A stretch of DNA of 64,000 nt, taken from contig NZ_CP097269.1 in NCBI RefSeq assembly GCF_028473645.1, positions 4,668,001 through 4,732,000 of the forward strand, in the 5' to 3' direction. The DNA is from Acidovorax sp. GBBC 1281. GTDB taxonomy: Bacteria > Pseudomonadota > Gammaproteobacteria > Burkholderiales > Burkholderiaceae_C. Shown one piece after another: positions 17,790 to 25,040 of this stretch (positions are counted from its first letter, which is position 1; each line of letters opens with the position of its first letter). The translations under genes were made by a program, and so were the position numbers. The notes below the pieces were generated by a model. That model was not told the origin of the DNA. It did not search any database and saw only the letters and a list, made by a program, of their open reading frames with translations.

Positions 17790-18188
17790 TCAGGAAACAT
17801 TGACGGTGGCCGTGATCAGCAGGTGGTCCGCATCCGCGGCGGAAATGTTCAGATTCGACGCCGTCAGGCTCAGGCTGATGCCTTCGAACGTGATGGGGAT
17901 GGGCGGCACCGGGAACGAGGCTTTGTCGTTCAGATAGGCCTGCGCTTTGCTCTGGATGGTGGATGTGATGAAGGGCGTGGCAACGCCGATGATGGTGGTC
18001 GCCACGTGCTTGAGCAGCCCTGCGTTGAACTTCTCCCAACCGCTGCCGTCTTCGGCGTAGGTGATCGTGAAGCTGGGCAACGGCTGCAATTGCAGCTGGA
18101 CGGTGTTCGACCCCGACACCACGGGGGCGACGGTGAACGTCAGGGGCGTGGGGCTGGTGGCGAAATCGGCTTTGGCAAAGTCAACCAT
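17790..18188 (-). CDS. 132-aa TULIP-like half protein (P47-like)
   Basis: Starts at ATG 18188 after TGGAG. The residues FTITYAEDGSGWEKFNAGLL, a helical stretch, then FPVPPIPITFEGISLSLTAS and a closing strand (DHLLITATVNVS) correspond in order to the last part of the neighbouring 307-residue protein (YQIPPSITVEGQSFTPP...TGAHLVLASN). It therefore looks like a free-standing half of the same fold, as a heterodimer partner or a split gene. No signal peptide. It lies 13 bp downstream of that gene. Confidence 0.6.
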   Translation of the reverse strand: MVDFAKADFATSPTPLTFTVAPVVSGSNTVQLQLQPLPSFTITYAEDGSGWEKFNAGLLKHVATTIIGVATPFITSTIQSKAQAYLNDKASFPVPPIPITFEGISLSLTASNLNISAADADHLLITATVNVS

Positions 18189-18201
18189 GGTGTGGCTCCA
18201 A

Positions 18202-19125
18202 TCAGGGCAGCAGGTTCGAGGCGGCTTCCAGGGCGCAGGCGGCTGGCACCAGCCACCATGAAACGCCCACCGAGGCGGTGGCGGCGAAGGTGGCAGTGAT
18301 GTTGATGTTGGGCAGCGTGGATGCCACCGCGATGGAGGCGTTGCTGATCCCGCCGTCGAGCGAGTAGCTCCCCGTCCAGTTGCTGTCGCTGGCGTTGACC
18401 TGCGCGGCGTCCATCTTCTGCACAATCGCACCGCTGTACTGGGCCACCAGCGCGGTCAGCAGCTTGCGGCCGACGAGCACGCCCAGCGCCTGCTGCGGCC
18501 ACTGCACGCCGCTGATATCCGGCGTGCCGTTGGCCACCAGGTTGCTTGCCAGCACCAGGTGCGCGCCGGTGACGGTCATGACCGGTGGGGTGAAGCTCTG
18601 CCCTTCCACCGTGATGCTGGGTGGAATCTGGTAGCCCTGCAGCAGGGCCTGGACCTTGGTGTAGACGATCCCGCAGATCACCTGGAGCATGAACTCCGTG
18701 GCGCCGGTCGGATTGATCGGCAGCACCGCCACCGATCCCAACTGGACCTGGTTGTTGGACACGGTCACCTGCGCAAACAGGGTGAACGAGAACGTCAGCG
18801 GAGAAGGCGGCCCGCTCTGCATGTTGAACGTGGTGGACACCGACGCCAGCTGCACCTGGAACATCTGGTCGGTCGGATCTTTCGGCTTCGTCTGGCCCGA
18901 CGGCACGAACGTGTTCTTGTCGTTCCACTGCGTGAGGGTCGGTGGCGCCAGCACGAACTGGGGCACGGCATCGATGCTCCAGTTGACGGAGGTGATGCCC
19001 ATCTGGCCCACGTCCTGAACGCCCTGGAACAGCTTCTGCTTGGCCTGGGCATTGGCATACAACTGGGTCATGCCCTGGTTGAGGGTGCCGGCATCCAGCA
19101 CCAGCGCGACGTCGTAGCTACTCAT
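18202..19125 (-). CDS. 307-aa TULIP/P47-like protein
   Basis: Starts at ATG 19125, 6-7 nt after AAGGAGAGG. The opening MSSYDVALVLDAGTLNQGM, with a helix followed by VNWSIDAVPQFVLAPPT, recalls the start of P47-type TULIP proteins known from clostridial orfX gene clusters. Later blocks FSFTLFAQVTVSNNQVQLG and LQGYQIPPSITVEGQSF keep the alternating hydrophobic pattern of a long curved sheet around a lipid tunnel. No signal peptide, as in P47/OrfX proteins. The family link rests on pattern recognition, not on a profile search. It overlaps the peptidase gene by 8 bp. Confidence 0.6.
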   Translation of the reverse strand: MSSYDVALVLDAGTLNQGMTQLYANAQAKQKLFQGVQDVGQMGITSVNWSIDAVPQFVLAPPTLTQWNDKNTFVPSGQTKPKDPTDQMFQVQLASVSTTFNMQSGPPSPLTFSFTLFAQVTVSNNQVQLGSVAVLPINPTGATEFMLQVICGIVYTKVQALLQGYQIPPSITVEGQSFTPPVMTVTGAHLVLASNLVANGTPDISGVQWPQQALGVLVGRKLLTALVAQYSGAIVQKMDAAQVNASDSNWTGSYSLDGGISNASIAVASTLPNINITATFAATASVGVSWWLVPAACALEAASNLLP

Positions 19126-19747
19126 ATTCCACCTCTCCTTTGCGTGTCGGGTTGGCCGAGCGGGGGTTGTGTGTCCAGTAGGTTTCCATCCACTCGCCGC
19201 CATGGCGGTAGTGCAACGGAAAATCATCGAAATCGACCGTGGCGCGGCCGCATTGGGGATCGGCGACCGAAACCGTGCGCTGGGTGCGGCAGTAGCCGTC
19301 CACCAGCACGTAGTGCTGCGGCCCCGCATGCCAGCGGATCGCGACCGCGACGGGCCGGCCATCGTCGAGCTCGCGCATCAGGCGGCGAAACGGCGGCCGC
19401 CCGCTGCTCCATCCGGCCAGGCAGTTCACGTAGCGCAGGGTGCGCTCCATCGCGGCCTGCTGGTCGTAGCGGGGCTCCAGGAGAAGCGCGGGTGGCGGCA
19501 GGCAGTTGGGAAGCACTTCGTCCGGCGCGAGAATGCGCCAGGCCAGCGTGTCCTGCCGCCAGGAGGTATCGCCGTAGTGCGCGGCGATCGCACAGGTCAC
19601 CGAGGCCCAGCACCAGTTAGTGCGCTGCTGCGGCTCCAGCGGCAGGTTCAGCGCCTGCCCCGTGCTCGCCTCGACCTCTTGCCAGGCAGGAAACATCGGG
19701 CCGATGCGCTGCGTCGTGCGGGCCAGCGGCTCGATCCTCACCCTCAT
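19118..19747 (-). CDS. Papain-like (C39-type) cysteine peptidase
   Basis: A 209-residue protein with an apparently complete papain-fold active site: Gln41 and Cys46 in QQRTNWCWAS, His145 in GPQHYVLVDGY and Asp163 in VADPQ. This spacing is that of the peptidase C39-like/papain-like bacterial families. There is no signal peptide, no propeptide of normal size and no ABC partner, so it is not a bacteriocin-export peptidase. The start ATG 19747 overlaps the upstream stop (ATGA), and its end overlaps the next start by 8 bp, so it is firmly part of the operon. Maturation of a TULIP-like product is a possible role (inference). Confidence 0.8.
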   Translation of the reverse strand: MRVRIEPLARTTQRIGPMFPAWQEVEASTGQALNLPLEPQQRTNWCWASVTCAIAAHYGDTSWRQDTLAWRILAPDEVLPNCLPPPALLLEPRYDQQAAMERTLRYVNCLAGWSSGRPPFRRLMRELDDGRPVAVAIRWHAGPQHYVLVDGYCRTQRTVSVADPQCGRATVDFDDFPLHYRHGGEWMETYWTHNPRSANPTRKGEVEYE

Positions 19748-20382
19748 GGAAAGGGCACGCACTGGGGCAGCGCCTGGTTCAGCTCCCGGCTGACGATGCT
19801 GTTGATCTGCGAAGAGATGAGCTCGCTGATGGCGCCCTTGGCCGCATCCAGAATCAGGTTCTCCACGGGCTGCAGCAGGTAGTTGAGCGGCCCCAGGCCA
19901 TCGATCCAGACTGAAGCGTTGCCGTAGTTGAAGTTCGCGTTCATGCCCGACAGCTGGTTCAGGCAGAGCTTGCCGCCGGCCGTGCCGGCCTGGAACTGCG
20001 CCGTGCCGGAGATGCTGGGGCTGTCGATCCGGACGCTGCCGGAGATGCCCGGATCGAAGAACAGCACCTTCAAGCTGCCACCGGCCTGCGCACTCAGGGA
20101 GCTGCTCAGGACTGCATGGAAATTCACCGTACCGGAAATATTGGCACCGGACGATGTGACGTTGCCAACCACCATGTCCTGGATCTGCAGGGACGAAATG
20201 CCCGTCAGATTGGAGACGGAATAAGAAGCCGTGCCCACTCCGATGCTGGCGGACCCCGAGGCGACATTGGGATACGGGTCATAGCCAGCGCCCCGGATGG
20301 CCCCACCGATTTCGCCATTCAACTGCGTGACGAGTCCCTGCAGGATTTCGTTGAGGATCTGGGTGAATGGATCACTGCTCAT
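19744..20382 (-). CDS. 212-aa TULIP (JHBP-like) protein, first gene of operon
   Basis: Starts at ATG 20382 after AAAGGA. Layout: N-terminal helix (ILNEILQGLVTQLNGEI), about 110 residues of beta strands (SASIGVGTASYSVSNLTGIS, SLQIQDMVVGNV, GSVRIDSPSISGTAQF), then strand NANFNYGNASVWIDGLGP and a long C-terminal helix (LLQPVENLILDAAKGAISEL). This helix-sheet-helix order and the G..L.I.D strand pattern match insect juvenile-hormone-binding proteins and mite group 7 allergens, members of the TULIP lipid-binding superfamily. The assignment is by pattern only. The C-terminus is CVPFP. No signal peptide. Confidence 0.6.
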   Translation of the reverse strand: MSSDPFTQILNEILQGLVTQLNGEIGGAIRGAGYDPYPNVASGSASIGVGTASYSVSNLTGISSLQIQDMVVGNVTSSGANISGTVNFHAVLSSSLSAQAGGSLKVLFFDPGISGSVRIDSPSISGTAQFQAGTAGGKLCLNQLSGMNANFNYGNASVWIDGLGPLNYLLQPVENLILDAAKGAISELISSQINSIVSRELNQALPQCVPFP

Positions 20383-20950
20383 GTCTATGTCCTTTGAGAA
20401 AAGAAAAATCACCCTCGGGCCAATCGAGGAATGGCAATCCACTCCATGGCTCAGAAGCCGCCTCCAGCGGAAGAGCGCTCGCCAGCGCTGTGCCCCGGTT
20501 TCGTGCGAGGTACGGCCATGGCGCAAATGGCACGGCCATGGCGGCTGAAAAACCGCCGCGCCGAGGCGCATCCGACTCGGCCGCTGCTGGAAATGTCTGG
20601 CCTGTGGCTGTGAATATTCTGGTGGGATTGGAGGGAGCGCGGCATGAAAGCCGGGTCAATCCTGCTGAAGACTTCTGAAGCGTTCTGAAGGCCGCAGCAC
20701 CACATGTGCCGAGCCGGTCGACGACGCGTCGCTGCTGCCACGCGGGGCCGTACTGCGGATTTCTTGAAAGAAGAAAACCCGCCTTCCGAGAGGCCGGTCG
20801 AAGGAGTGGGATAGGGGGCCGAAAGCCCGACCGATCAGGCGGCTTGTGAAGCGGAATGCCTGCATGCCGGCCTGCTGCCGCAGGGCGGTCGCACCGCCGG
20901 CTCCACCGCGACCGGCGCCTGGGCCGACCATCGGCACGGCAAGAAAAAGT
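20383..20950. other. 568-bp leader region between rnpB and the TULIP-like operon
   Basis: No credible gene. Three items stand out. First, ACGGCCATGGCG occurs at 20512-20523 and 20532-20543, exactly 20 bp apart, each with a GCCATGGC palindrome. Second, three tandem 10-bp units at 20661-20690 all end in CTGAAG. Third, an A-rich stretch at 20941-20949 gives the U-run after the rnpB 3' end on the minus strand. I could not find a convincing -35/-10 pair. The operon promoter must lie here unless it is read through from rnpB. Confidence 0.5.
20661..20690. promoter_or_regulatory. Triple 10-bp direct repeat, possible operator
   Basis: CCTGCTGAAG, ACTTCTGAAG and CGTTCTGAAG follow one another without gap, so CTGAAG recurs every 10 bp on one face of the helix. 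OmpR/PhoB-type regulators bind such one-turn direct repeats. The site is 279 bp upstream of the first gene of the minus-strand operon. No cognate regulator is encoded beside it. Confidence 0.4.
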
Positions 20951-21392
20951 GTGAAGCGCGCCGATAAGCCGGATTCTGTGCACCGCGGTTTCCCGCGGCG
21001 TGACCGCCATTACTCTGGGCCGGGTGTCGCCACCACGGCTCGATGCTACCTACCCGCCAGCTCTGCGGAACCACATCAACGCTGGCCTACTTGGTATTGC
21101 TGCGCGTAGAGATTGCCCGTTTCACCCGAAGCGGGCGCCGCCCGCTTCGGGTGGCTATGGTCTTTGCGGCTTTCGCCGCAAACCGTCTGGCTTGCACCAG
21201 CCGTACCCGCTTGCGCGGGTGACCCATAAAACACCTTCGGTGGCTTGCCGCCTGCTTGCGACTCGTCTCTGTTGCTCTGATCCTCACCTCACGGTGGGCA
21301 GCCGTTAGCTGCTACGCTGTCCTGTGCAGTCCGGACGTTCCTCCAGTGCCTGGTTTCCCAGATTGCACCAGCGGCGGTCTGGCGCGCTTCAC
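20951..21392 (-). ncRNA. rnpB: RNase P RNA, bacterial class A
   Basis: The minus strand carries the hallmarks of the catalytic RNA that trims tRNA 5' leaders: GGAGGAACGTCCGGACTGCA near the 5' end, AGAGACGAGTC, GTAGGTAGCATCGAG, and CACAGAATCCGGCTTATCGG at the 3' end. The ends pair perfectly over 12 bp (20951-20962 with 21381-21392), forming P1. A possible -10 element GATAAT (21404-21399) overlaps the rtcR stop codon, so the promoter would lie within the end of rtcR. A short U-run follows the 3' end. Length, about 440 nt, is somewhat above the E. coli RNA. Confidence 0.95.
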
Positions 21393-21399
21393 GGGGCGA

Positions 21400-23019
21400 T
21401 TATCGTCCACCGCTGCGGGCCTGCTCCCAGTCCAGGCCGAATCGCGCCAGGTATTTGCGCAGCCGGTCCGCATCGTTGACCACCGCGCGCTGCGCGCGCG
21501 ACGCCTGGAACAGCTGCCGCCCTGCATCCGACAGCGTGCGCGCTCCGCGGCACACCTGCAACACGGCCGCCAACTGCAACCGGTCGAAGAGGTCCATGGC
21601 CTGCACCTGCGGCTCGCCCAGCAGTGCGGCCAGATCAACCGCATCGCCATCCTGGCCGCGGCCTGCCGAACCGAGGGGTTGCCACAGCCACTGCAGGCGC
21701 GCGATTTCCGCCTCCACCAGCGGCAGGCCGATGCGCCCGCCCTCGGCCAGCGTGGCCAGGCGGGTGGCGCTGGCCGACAGGTCGCGGAAGTTGCCGCTCC
21801 ACAGCGCCTCGGGAGACTGCGCATAGCGCAGGTACACCGCCCGCGCCTCGGCCGACAGGCGCACCGTGCGGCCCAGTTCCACGCCGCATCGCGCCAGCAG
21901 GTGGTCCACATTGGGCTCGATGTCCTCGGGCCGCTGGGCCAGGCCCGGCAACTGATAACTCCACAGGTTGATGCGCGCGTACAGGTCTTCGCGAAAGCGC
22001 GCGGCTGCCACCTCGGCCCGCAGGTCGCGGTTGGTGCCGGCGATCAGTTCGAAATCGCTGGCCACCTCGCGGTCGCTGCCCATGGGATAAAACCGTTTTT
22101 CCTCCACGGCCTTGAGCAGCATGGCCTGCTCGTCCAGGCCCAACTCACCGATCTCGTCGAGAAACAGCACGCCTTTGTGCGCCGTGCGCAGCAGGCCCGC
22201 ACGGTCGGCCGCCGCACCGGTGAAGGCGCCTTTCTTGTGCCCGAACAGCGTGGACGCGGCGCCGTCGCCCTGCAGCGTGGCGCAGTTCACCTCCACGAAT
22301 TCGCCCTCCACCTGGTGGCGGGCTTTCTTCAACTCAAACATGCGCCGCGCCAGATGCGACTTGCCCGCGCCGGTCGGCCCGGTGAAGAGGATGGGCGCGC
22401 GCGATCGCACCGCCACCCGCTCCACCTCTTCGATCAGCGCGTTGAAACGGGCATTGCGCGTGGCGATGCCGCTCTTGAGGAAATCCACCGCATCGCGTTG
22501 CTCGGCGCCGAAGCGCTGGGCGATAACGTCGTAGCGTGACAGGTCCAGATCGATCAGCGCGTAGCTGCCGGGATCGCCCGCCTGCTGGCGCTTTGGGGGC
22601 GACGTCTGCGCGAGCACGCCCGGAATGCGTCGCGACTCCACCAGCAGGAAAAGGCAGATCTGCGCCACGTGCGTGCCCGTGGTGATGTGCGTCCAGTACT
22701 CCTCGCGCTCGGTGTCGAAAGCGTAGCCCTGCGTCCAGTCGAAGAGCTTGGCATAGACCTCGCCGAAGTCCCAGGGGTCGGCAATGTCGAGCGGCACCAG
22801 CGCCACCGTGGTTTCGGGCGAGGCCGCCTGGATATCGGTGCGCACCCGCTCGGCCAGTTCACGGTGGGACGGTGTGTAAAACAACTCCATCCGCGCGATG
22901 ACCACGTCGTCGTGCTGCACCAGCGAAAGCGTCGGGCGCCACTTCTCCCAACGCCCTGCCCCCTTGCCCGAGTCGAGCTGGGTGCCCAGAAAGCCGATCA
23001 CCACGTTTTGCTTCTTCAT
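21400..23019 (-). CDS. rtcR: Sigma54-dependent RNA-repair activator RtcR
   Basis: A 539-residue protein. Residues 1-180 form the RtcR regulatory domain, a CARF-type Rossmann fold (NVVIGFLGTQLDSGKG, VALVPLDIADPWDFGEVYAK). It is followed by the AAA+ sigma54-activator domain with Walker A GPTGAGKS (214-221), the sigma54-contact loop GAFTGA (264-269) and Walker B GVLFLDEIG. The C-terminal region carries the DNA-binding part. RtcR is known to activate rtcBA when it senses tRNA fragments with damaged ends. It is divergent from rsr and a sigma54 promoter lies between them. ATG 23019 is preferred; an in-frame TTG is 12 nt upstream, and neither has a clear Shine-Dalgarno sequence. Confidence 0.93.
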   Translation of the reverse strand: MKKQNVVIGFLGTQLDSGKGAGRWEKWRPTLSLVQHDDVVIARMELFYTPSHRELAERVRTDIQAASPETTVALVPLDIADPWDFGEVYAKLFDWTQGYAFDTEREEYWTHITTGTHVAQICLFLLVESRRIPGVLAQTSPPKRQQAGDPGSYALIDLDLSRYDVIAQRFGAEQRDAVDFLKSGIATRNARFNALIEEVERVAVRSRAPILFTGPTGAGKSHLARRMFELKKARHQVEGEFVEVNCATLQGDGAASTLFGHKKGAFTGAAADRAGLLRTAHKGVLFLDEIGELGLDEQAMLLKAVEEKRFYPMGSDREVASDFELIAGTNRDLRAEVAAARFREDLYARINLWSYQLPGLAQRPEDIEPNVDHLLARCGVELGRTVRLSAEARAVYLRYAQSPEALWSGNFRDLSASATRLATLAEGGRIGLPLVEAEIARLQWLWQPLGSAGRGQDGDAVDLAALLGEPQVQAMDLFDRLQLAAVLQVCRGARTLSDAGRQLFQASRAQRAVVNDADRLRKYLARFGLDWEQARSGGR

Positions 23020-23162
23020 TTTTTTGGACAAAAAAACTAGCTAAATTTATAAAAATCCAAAGCATTTTACGCTCCAACCAGTGCCGCAGAAATGGCAAGA
23101 GAATTAAAAATATCGAATCAAATCATTGGCTTAAGAGGTTATCCATCCATTCAAAGCCAAAG

Positions 23163-23179
23163 TTGGCACACCGGTTGCA
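23163..23179 (+). promoter_or_regulatory. Sigma54 promoter of the rsr-rtcBA operon
   Basis: TTGGCACACCGGTTGCA has TGGCAC and TTGCA at the exact -24/-12 spacing of the sigma54 consensus. Transcription should begin near 23190, which excludes the in-frame ATG at 23180 and supports 23240 as the rsr start. Just upstream, TTGGCTT (23126-23132) and AAGCCAA (23154-23160) form an inverted repeat that could be part of an activator or IHF site. Confidence 0.9.
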
Positions 23180-23239
23180 ATGGAAAAGGAAAGTCGAAAA
23201 GACAAACCCACCAAGAACCAACGAACGGAGCAAAAGCAC

Positions 23240-24793
23240 ATGGCCAACCACCAACTCTTCCAGACGCTGCGCGGCACGCTGCTCCCCGCTGCCACCGTGC
23301 GCAACCAGGCCGGTGGTGTCGCTTATGCCCTTTCGCCCAAGCACCAACTGGCGCAGTTGGCCGCCACCGGCTGCCTCCACAGCACCTTCTATGCCCAGGC
23401 GCAGGACCAGCTCGACGCCGTCCAGGCCCTGGCCCGTGAAGTCGATCCGGTGTTCTTGGCGAAGACGGCCCTGTATGCGCGCCGTGCCGGCTCCATGAAA
23501 GACATGCCGGCCCTGCTGGCGGCCACGCTGGCGGTTCGCGATGTGCCCCTGCTGGCCCAGGTGTTCGGCCGCGTGATCGACAACGGCAAGATGCTGCGCA
23601 ATTTCGTGCAGATGCTGCGCTCCGGCGCGGTAGGCCGCAAATCGCTCGGCACGCGTCCGAAAAAGCTGGTGCAGCAATGGCTGCTCGACGCCACCGAGGC
23701 GCAACTGCTGAACGCCGCCGTGGGCAACACGCCTTCGCTGGCCGACGTGGTGAAGATGGTGCACCCGAAGCCCACGGAAGCCTGGCGCGCCGCGTGGTTC
23801 GCCTGGCTGATCGGTCGCCCTTATGCCCAGGAGGCGCTGCCTCCACTGACGCAGGCCTTCGAACGCTTCAAGCAAGACCGCACGCAGCCCGTGCCCGACG
23901 TGCCGTTCCAGATGCTGACCGCGTTGGAGCTGGACGCATCGGCCTGGGCCACGATTGCACAGCGAGGCTCGTGGCAGATGGTGCGCCAGAACCTGAACAC
24001 CTTTGCCCGGCATGGCGTGTTCGCGCTGCCAGGCCTGGCCGATGCCGTGGCCGCCAAGCTGCGTGACCCGCAGGCCGTGGCCAAGGCCCGCGTGCTGCCG
24101 TACCAGTTGATGGCGGCGTACACCGCCTGCGGCGCCGACGTGCCGACGGTGGTGAAGGAAGCGCTGCAGGATGCGATGGAACTCGCGCTGGCCAATGTGC
24201 CGCAGTTCGAAGGCCGCGTGGTGGTTTGCCCCGACGTGTCGGGCTCGATGGGCTCGCCTGTGACGGGCCACCGGGGCTCGGCGACTTCCGCGGTGCGGTG
24301 CATCGACGTGGCCGCTCTGGTGGCCGCTGCCGTGCTGCGCCGCAATGCGGATGCGCGTGTGCTGCCCTTCGAAACGAAGGTGGTGCCGCTGCCACTGAAT
24401 CCCCGCGATTCGGTCATGACCAATGCGGCCAAGCTGGCCGCGGTGGGTGGTGGAGGAACGTCGTGCAGCGCACCGCTGGCCCTGCTGAACCGCGAGAAGG
24501 CGCAGGCCGAGCTGGTGGTGCTGGTGTCCGACAACGAATCGTGGGCCGACCGTGCACGGGGCCGGGCCACCGCGACCATGCAGGAGTGGGCGGCGTTCAA
24601 GCAGCGCAACCCGACGGCCCGGCTGGTGTGCATCGACATCCAGCCTTGCGCAACGACGCAGGCGCAGGAGCAGCCCGATGTGCTGAACATCGGCGGCTTC
24701 AGCGACGAAGTGTTCAAGCTGCTGGCGGTGTATGCCGCAGGGGGCATGGGCGCGGCGCATTGGGTCGGCGTGATCGAGGACACCCCGATCTGA
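23240..24793 (+). CDS. rsr: Ro60 homologue (Rsr), TROVE-domain RNA-binding protein
   Basis: A 517-residue protein. The TROVE domain (about 15-310) is a ring of HEAT-like helices (VFLAKTALYARRAGSMKDMP, NFVQMLRSGAVGRKSLG), which in known Ro60 proteins holds misfolded RNA ends in its hole and Y RNA on its outer rim. The C-terminal von Willebrand A domain has an intact MIDAS: DVSGS at 332-336 and a later Thr in GGGGTSCSAP. ATG 23240 is chosen because ACGGAG stands 9 nt upstream and because the -12 element of the promoter reaches 23179. Directly downstream lie Y-RNA-like units that should be its partners. Confidence 0.95.
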   Translation: MANHQLFQTLRGTLLPAATVRNQAGGVAYALSPKHQLAQLAATGCLHSTFYAQAQDQLDAVQALAREVDPVFLAKTALYARRAGSMKDMPALLAATLAVRDVPLLAQVFGRVIDNGKMLRNFVQMLRSGAVGRKSLGTRPKKLVQQWLLDATEAQLLNAAVGNTPSLADVVKMVHPKPTEAWRAAWFAWLIGRPYAQEALPPLTQAFERFKQDRTQPVPDVPFQMLTALELDASAWATIAQRGSWQMVRQNLNTFARHGVFALPGLADAVAAKLRDPQAVAKARVLPYQLMAAYTACGADVPTVVKEALQDAMELALANVPQFEGRVVVCPDVSGSMGSPVTGHRGSATSAVRCIDVAALVAAAVLRRNADARVLPFETKVVPLPLNPRDSVMTNAAKLAAVGGGGTSCSAPLALLNREKAQAELVVLVSDNESWADRARGRATATMQEWAAFKQRNPTARLVCIDIQPCATTQAQEQPDVLNIGGFSDEVFKLLAVYAAGGMGAAHWVGVIEDTPI

Positions 24794-24840
24794 CGATCGG
24801 CGAGAAGGTGCCATGAATGCCAATTCAGGGCATCCGATCG
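24794..24840 (+). other. Nested hairpin after rsr
   Basis: CGATCGG (24794-24800) pairs with CCGATCG (24834-24840) and encloses ATGCC (24817-24821) paired with GGCAT (24829-24833). There is no U-run, so it is unlikely to be a terminator. It contains the GAATGC motif seen in the Y-RNA units that follow and may be a processing site or a degenerate unit. Confidence 0.4.
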
Positions 24841-24855
24841 TGGGAATGACGGCTG

Positions 24856-24916
24856 TCGTTCGGCGAATGCAGGTGTGACTACATCCCGGTCGCACCGCCT
24901 GTTTGTCACCGAACGG
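24856..24916 (+). ncRNA. Minimal Y-RNA-like hairpin (unit 0)
   Basis: The ends pair over 8 bp including a G-U pair (24856-24863 with 24909-24916). An asymmetric internal loop follows, with CGAATG on the 5' side and TTTGTCA on the 3' side, then CAGG/CCTG and GGTGTGAC/GTCGCACC stems. The 5' strand CGAATGCAGG...GACTACA and the 3' strand TTTGTCACC match the larger units downstream, but there is no tRNA-like module and no U-run. Confidence 0.5.
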
Positions 24917-24937
24917 GAAGGCCATCGATGAATGAAT

Positions 24938-25040
24938 GTGCGAATGCAGGCAGGACTACATCTGGAGGGACCGGGGTTCGAATCCCAGCGCCGCACCGCG
25001 GCGTGGTCCATGTCTTGCCACCCTTGTCGCACTGTTTTTT
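24938..25040 (+). ncRNA. Y-RNA-like ncRNA (unit 1), T-arm without D-arm
   Basis: The closing stem is GTGCGA (24938-24943) with TCGCAC (25027-25032); the upper stem is GGCAGG (24949-24954) with CTTGCC (25014-25019). The head has GGACC/GGTCC (24968-24972 with 25005-25009) enclosing a T-arm with loop TTCGAAT (24977-24983) and a closed GCCGC-ACC-GCGGC hairpin in acceptor position. No D-arm. The conserved 3' strand CCTTGTCGC and a T6 run (25035-25040) end the unit. Ro60-binding Y RNAs are closed by such a stem. Confidence 0.75.

Noticed and set aside
20661..20690. CRISPR-like or tandem-repeat array
   Set aside because: Only three 10-bp units and no spacers; considered a protein-binding site. No CRISPR array was seen anywhere in the window.
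23180..23239. N-terminal extension of Rsr from ATG 23180
   Set aside because: The ATG directly follows the -12 element of the sigma54 promoter and would not be transcribed. ATG 23240 has a ribosome site.
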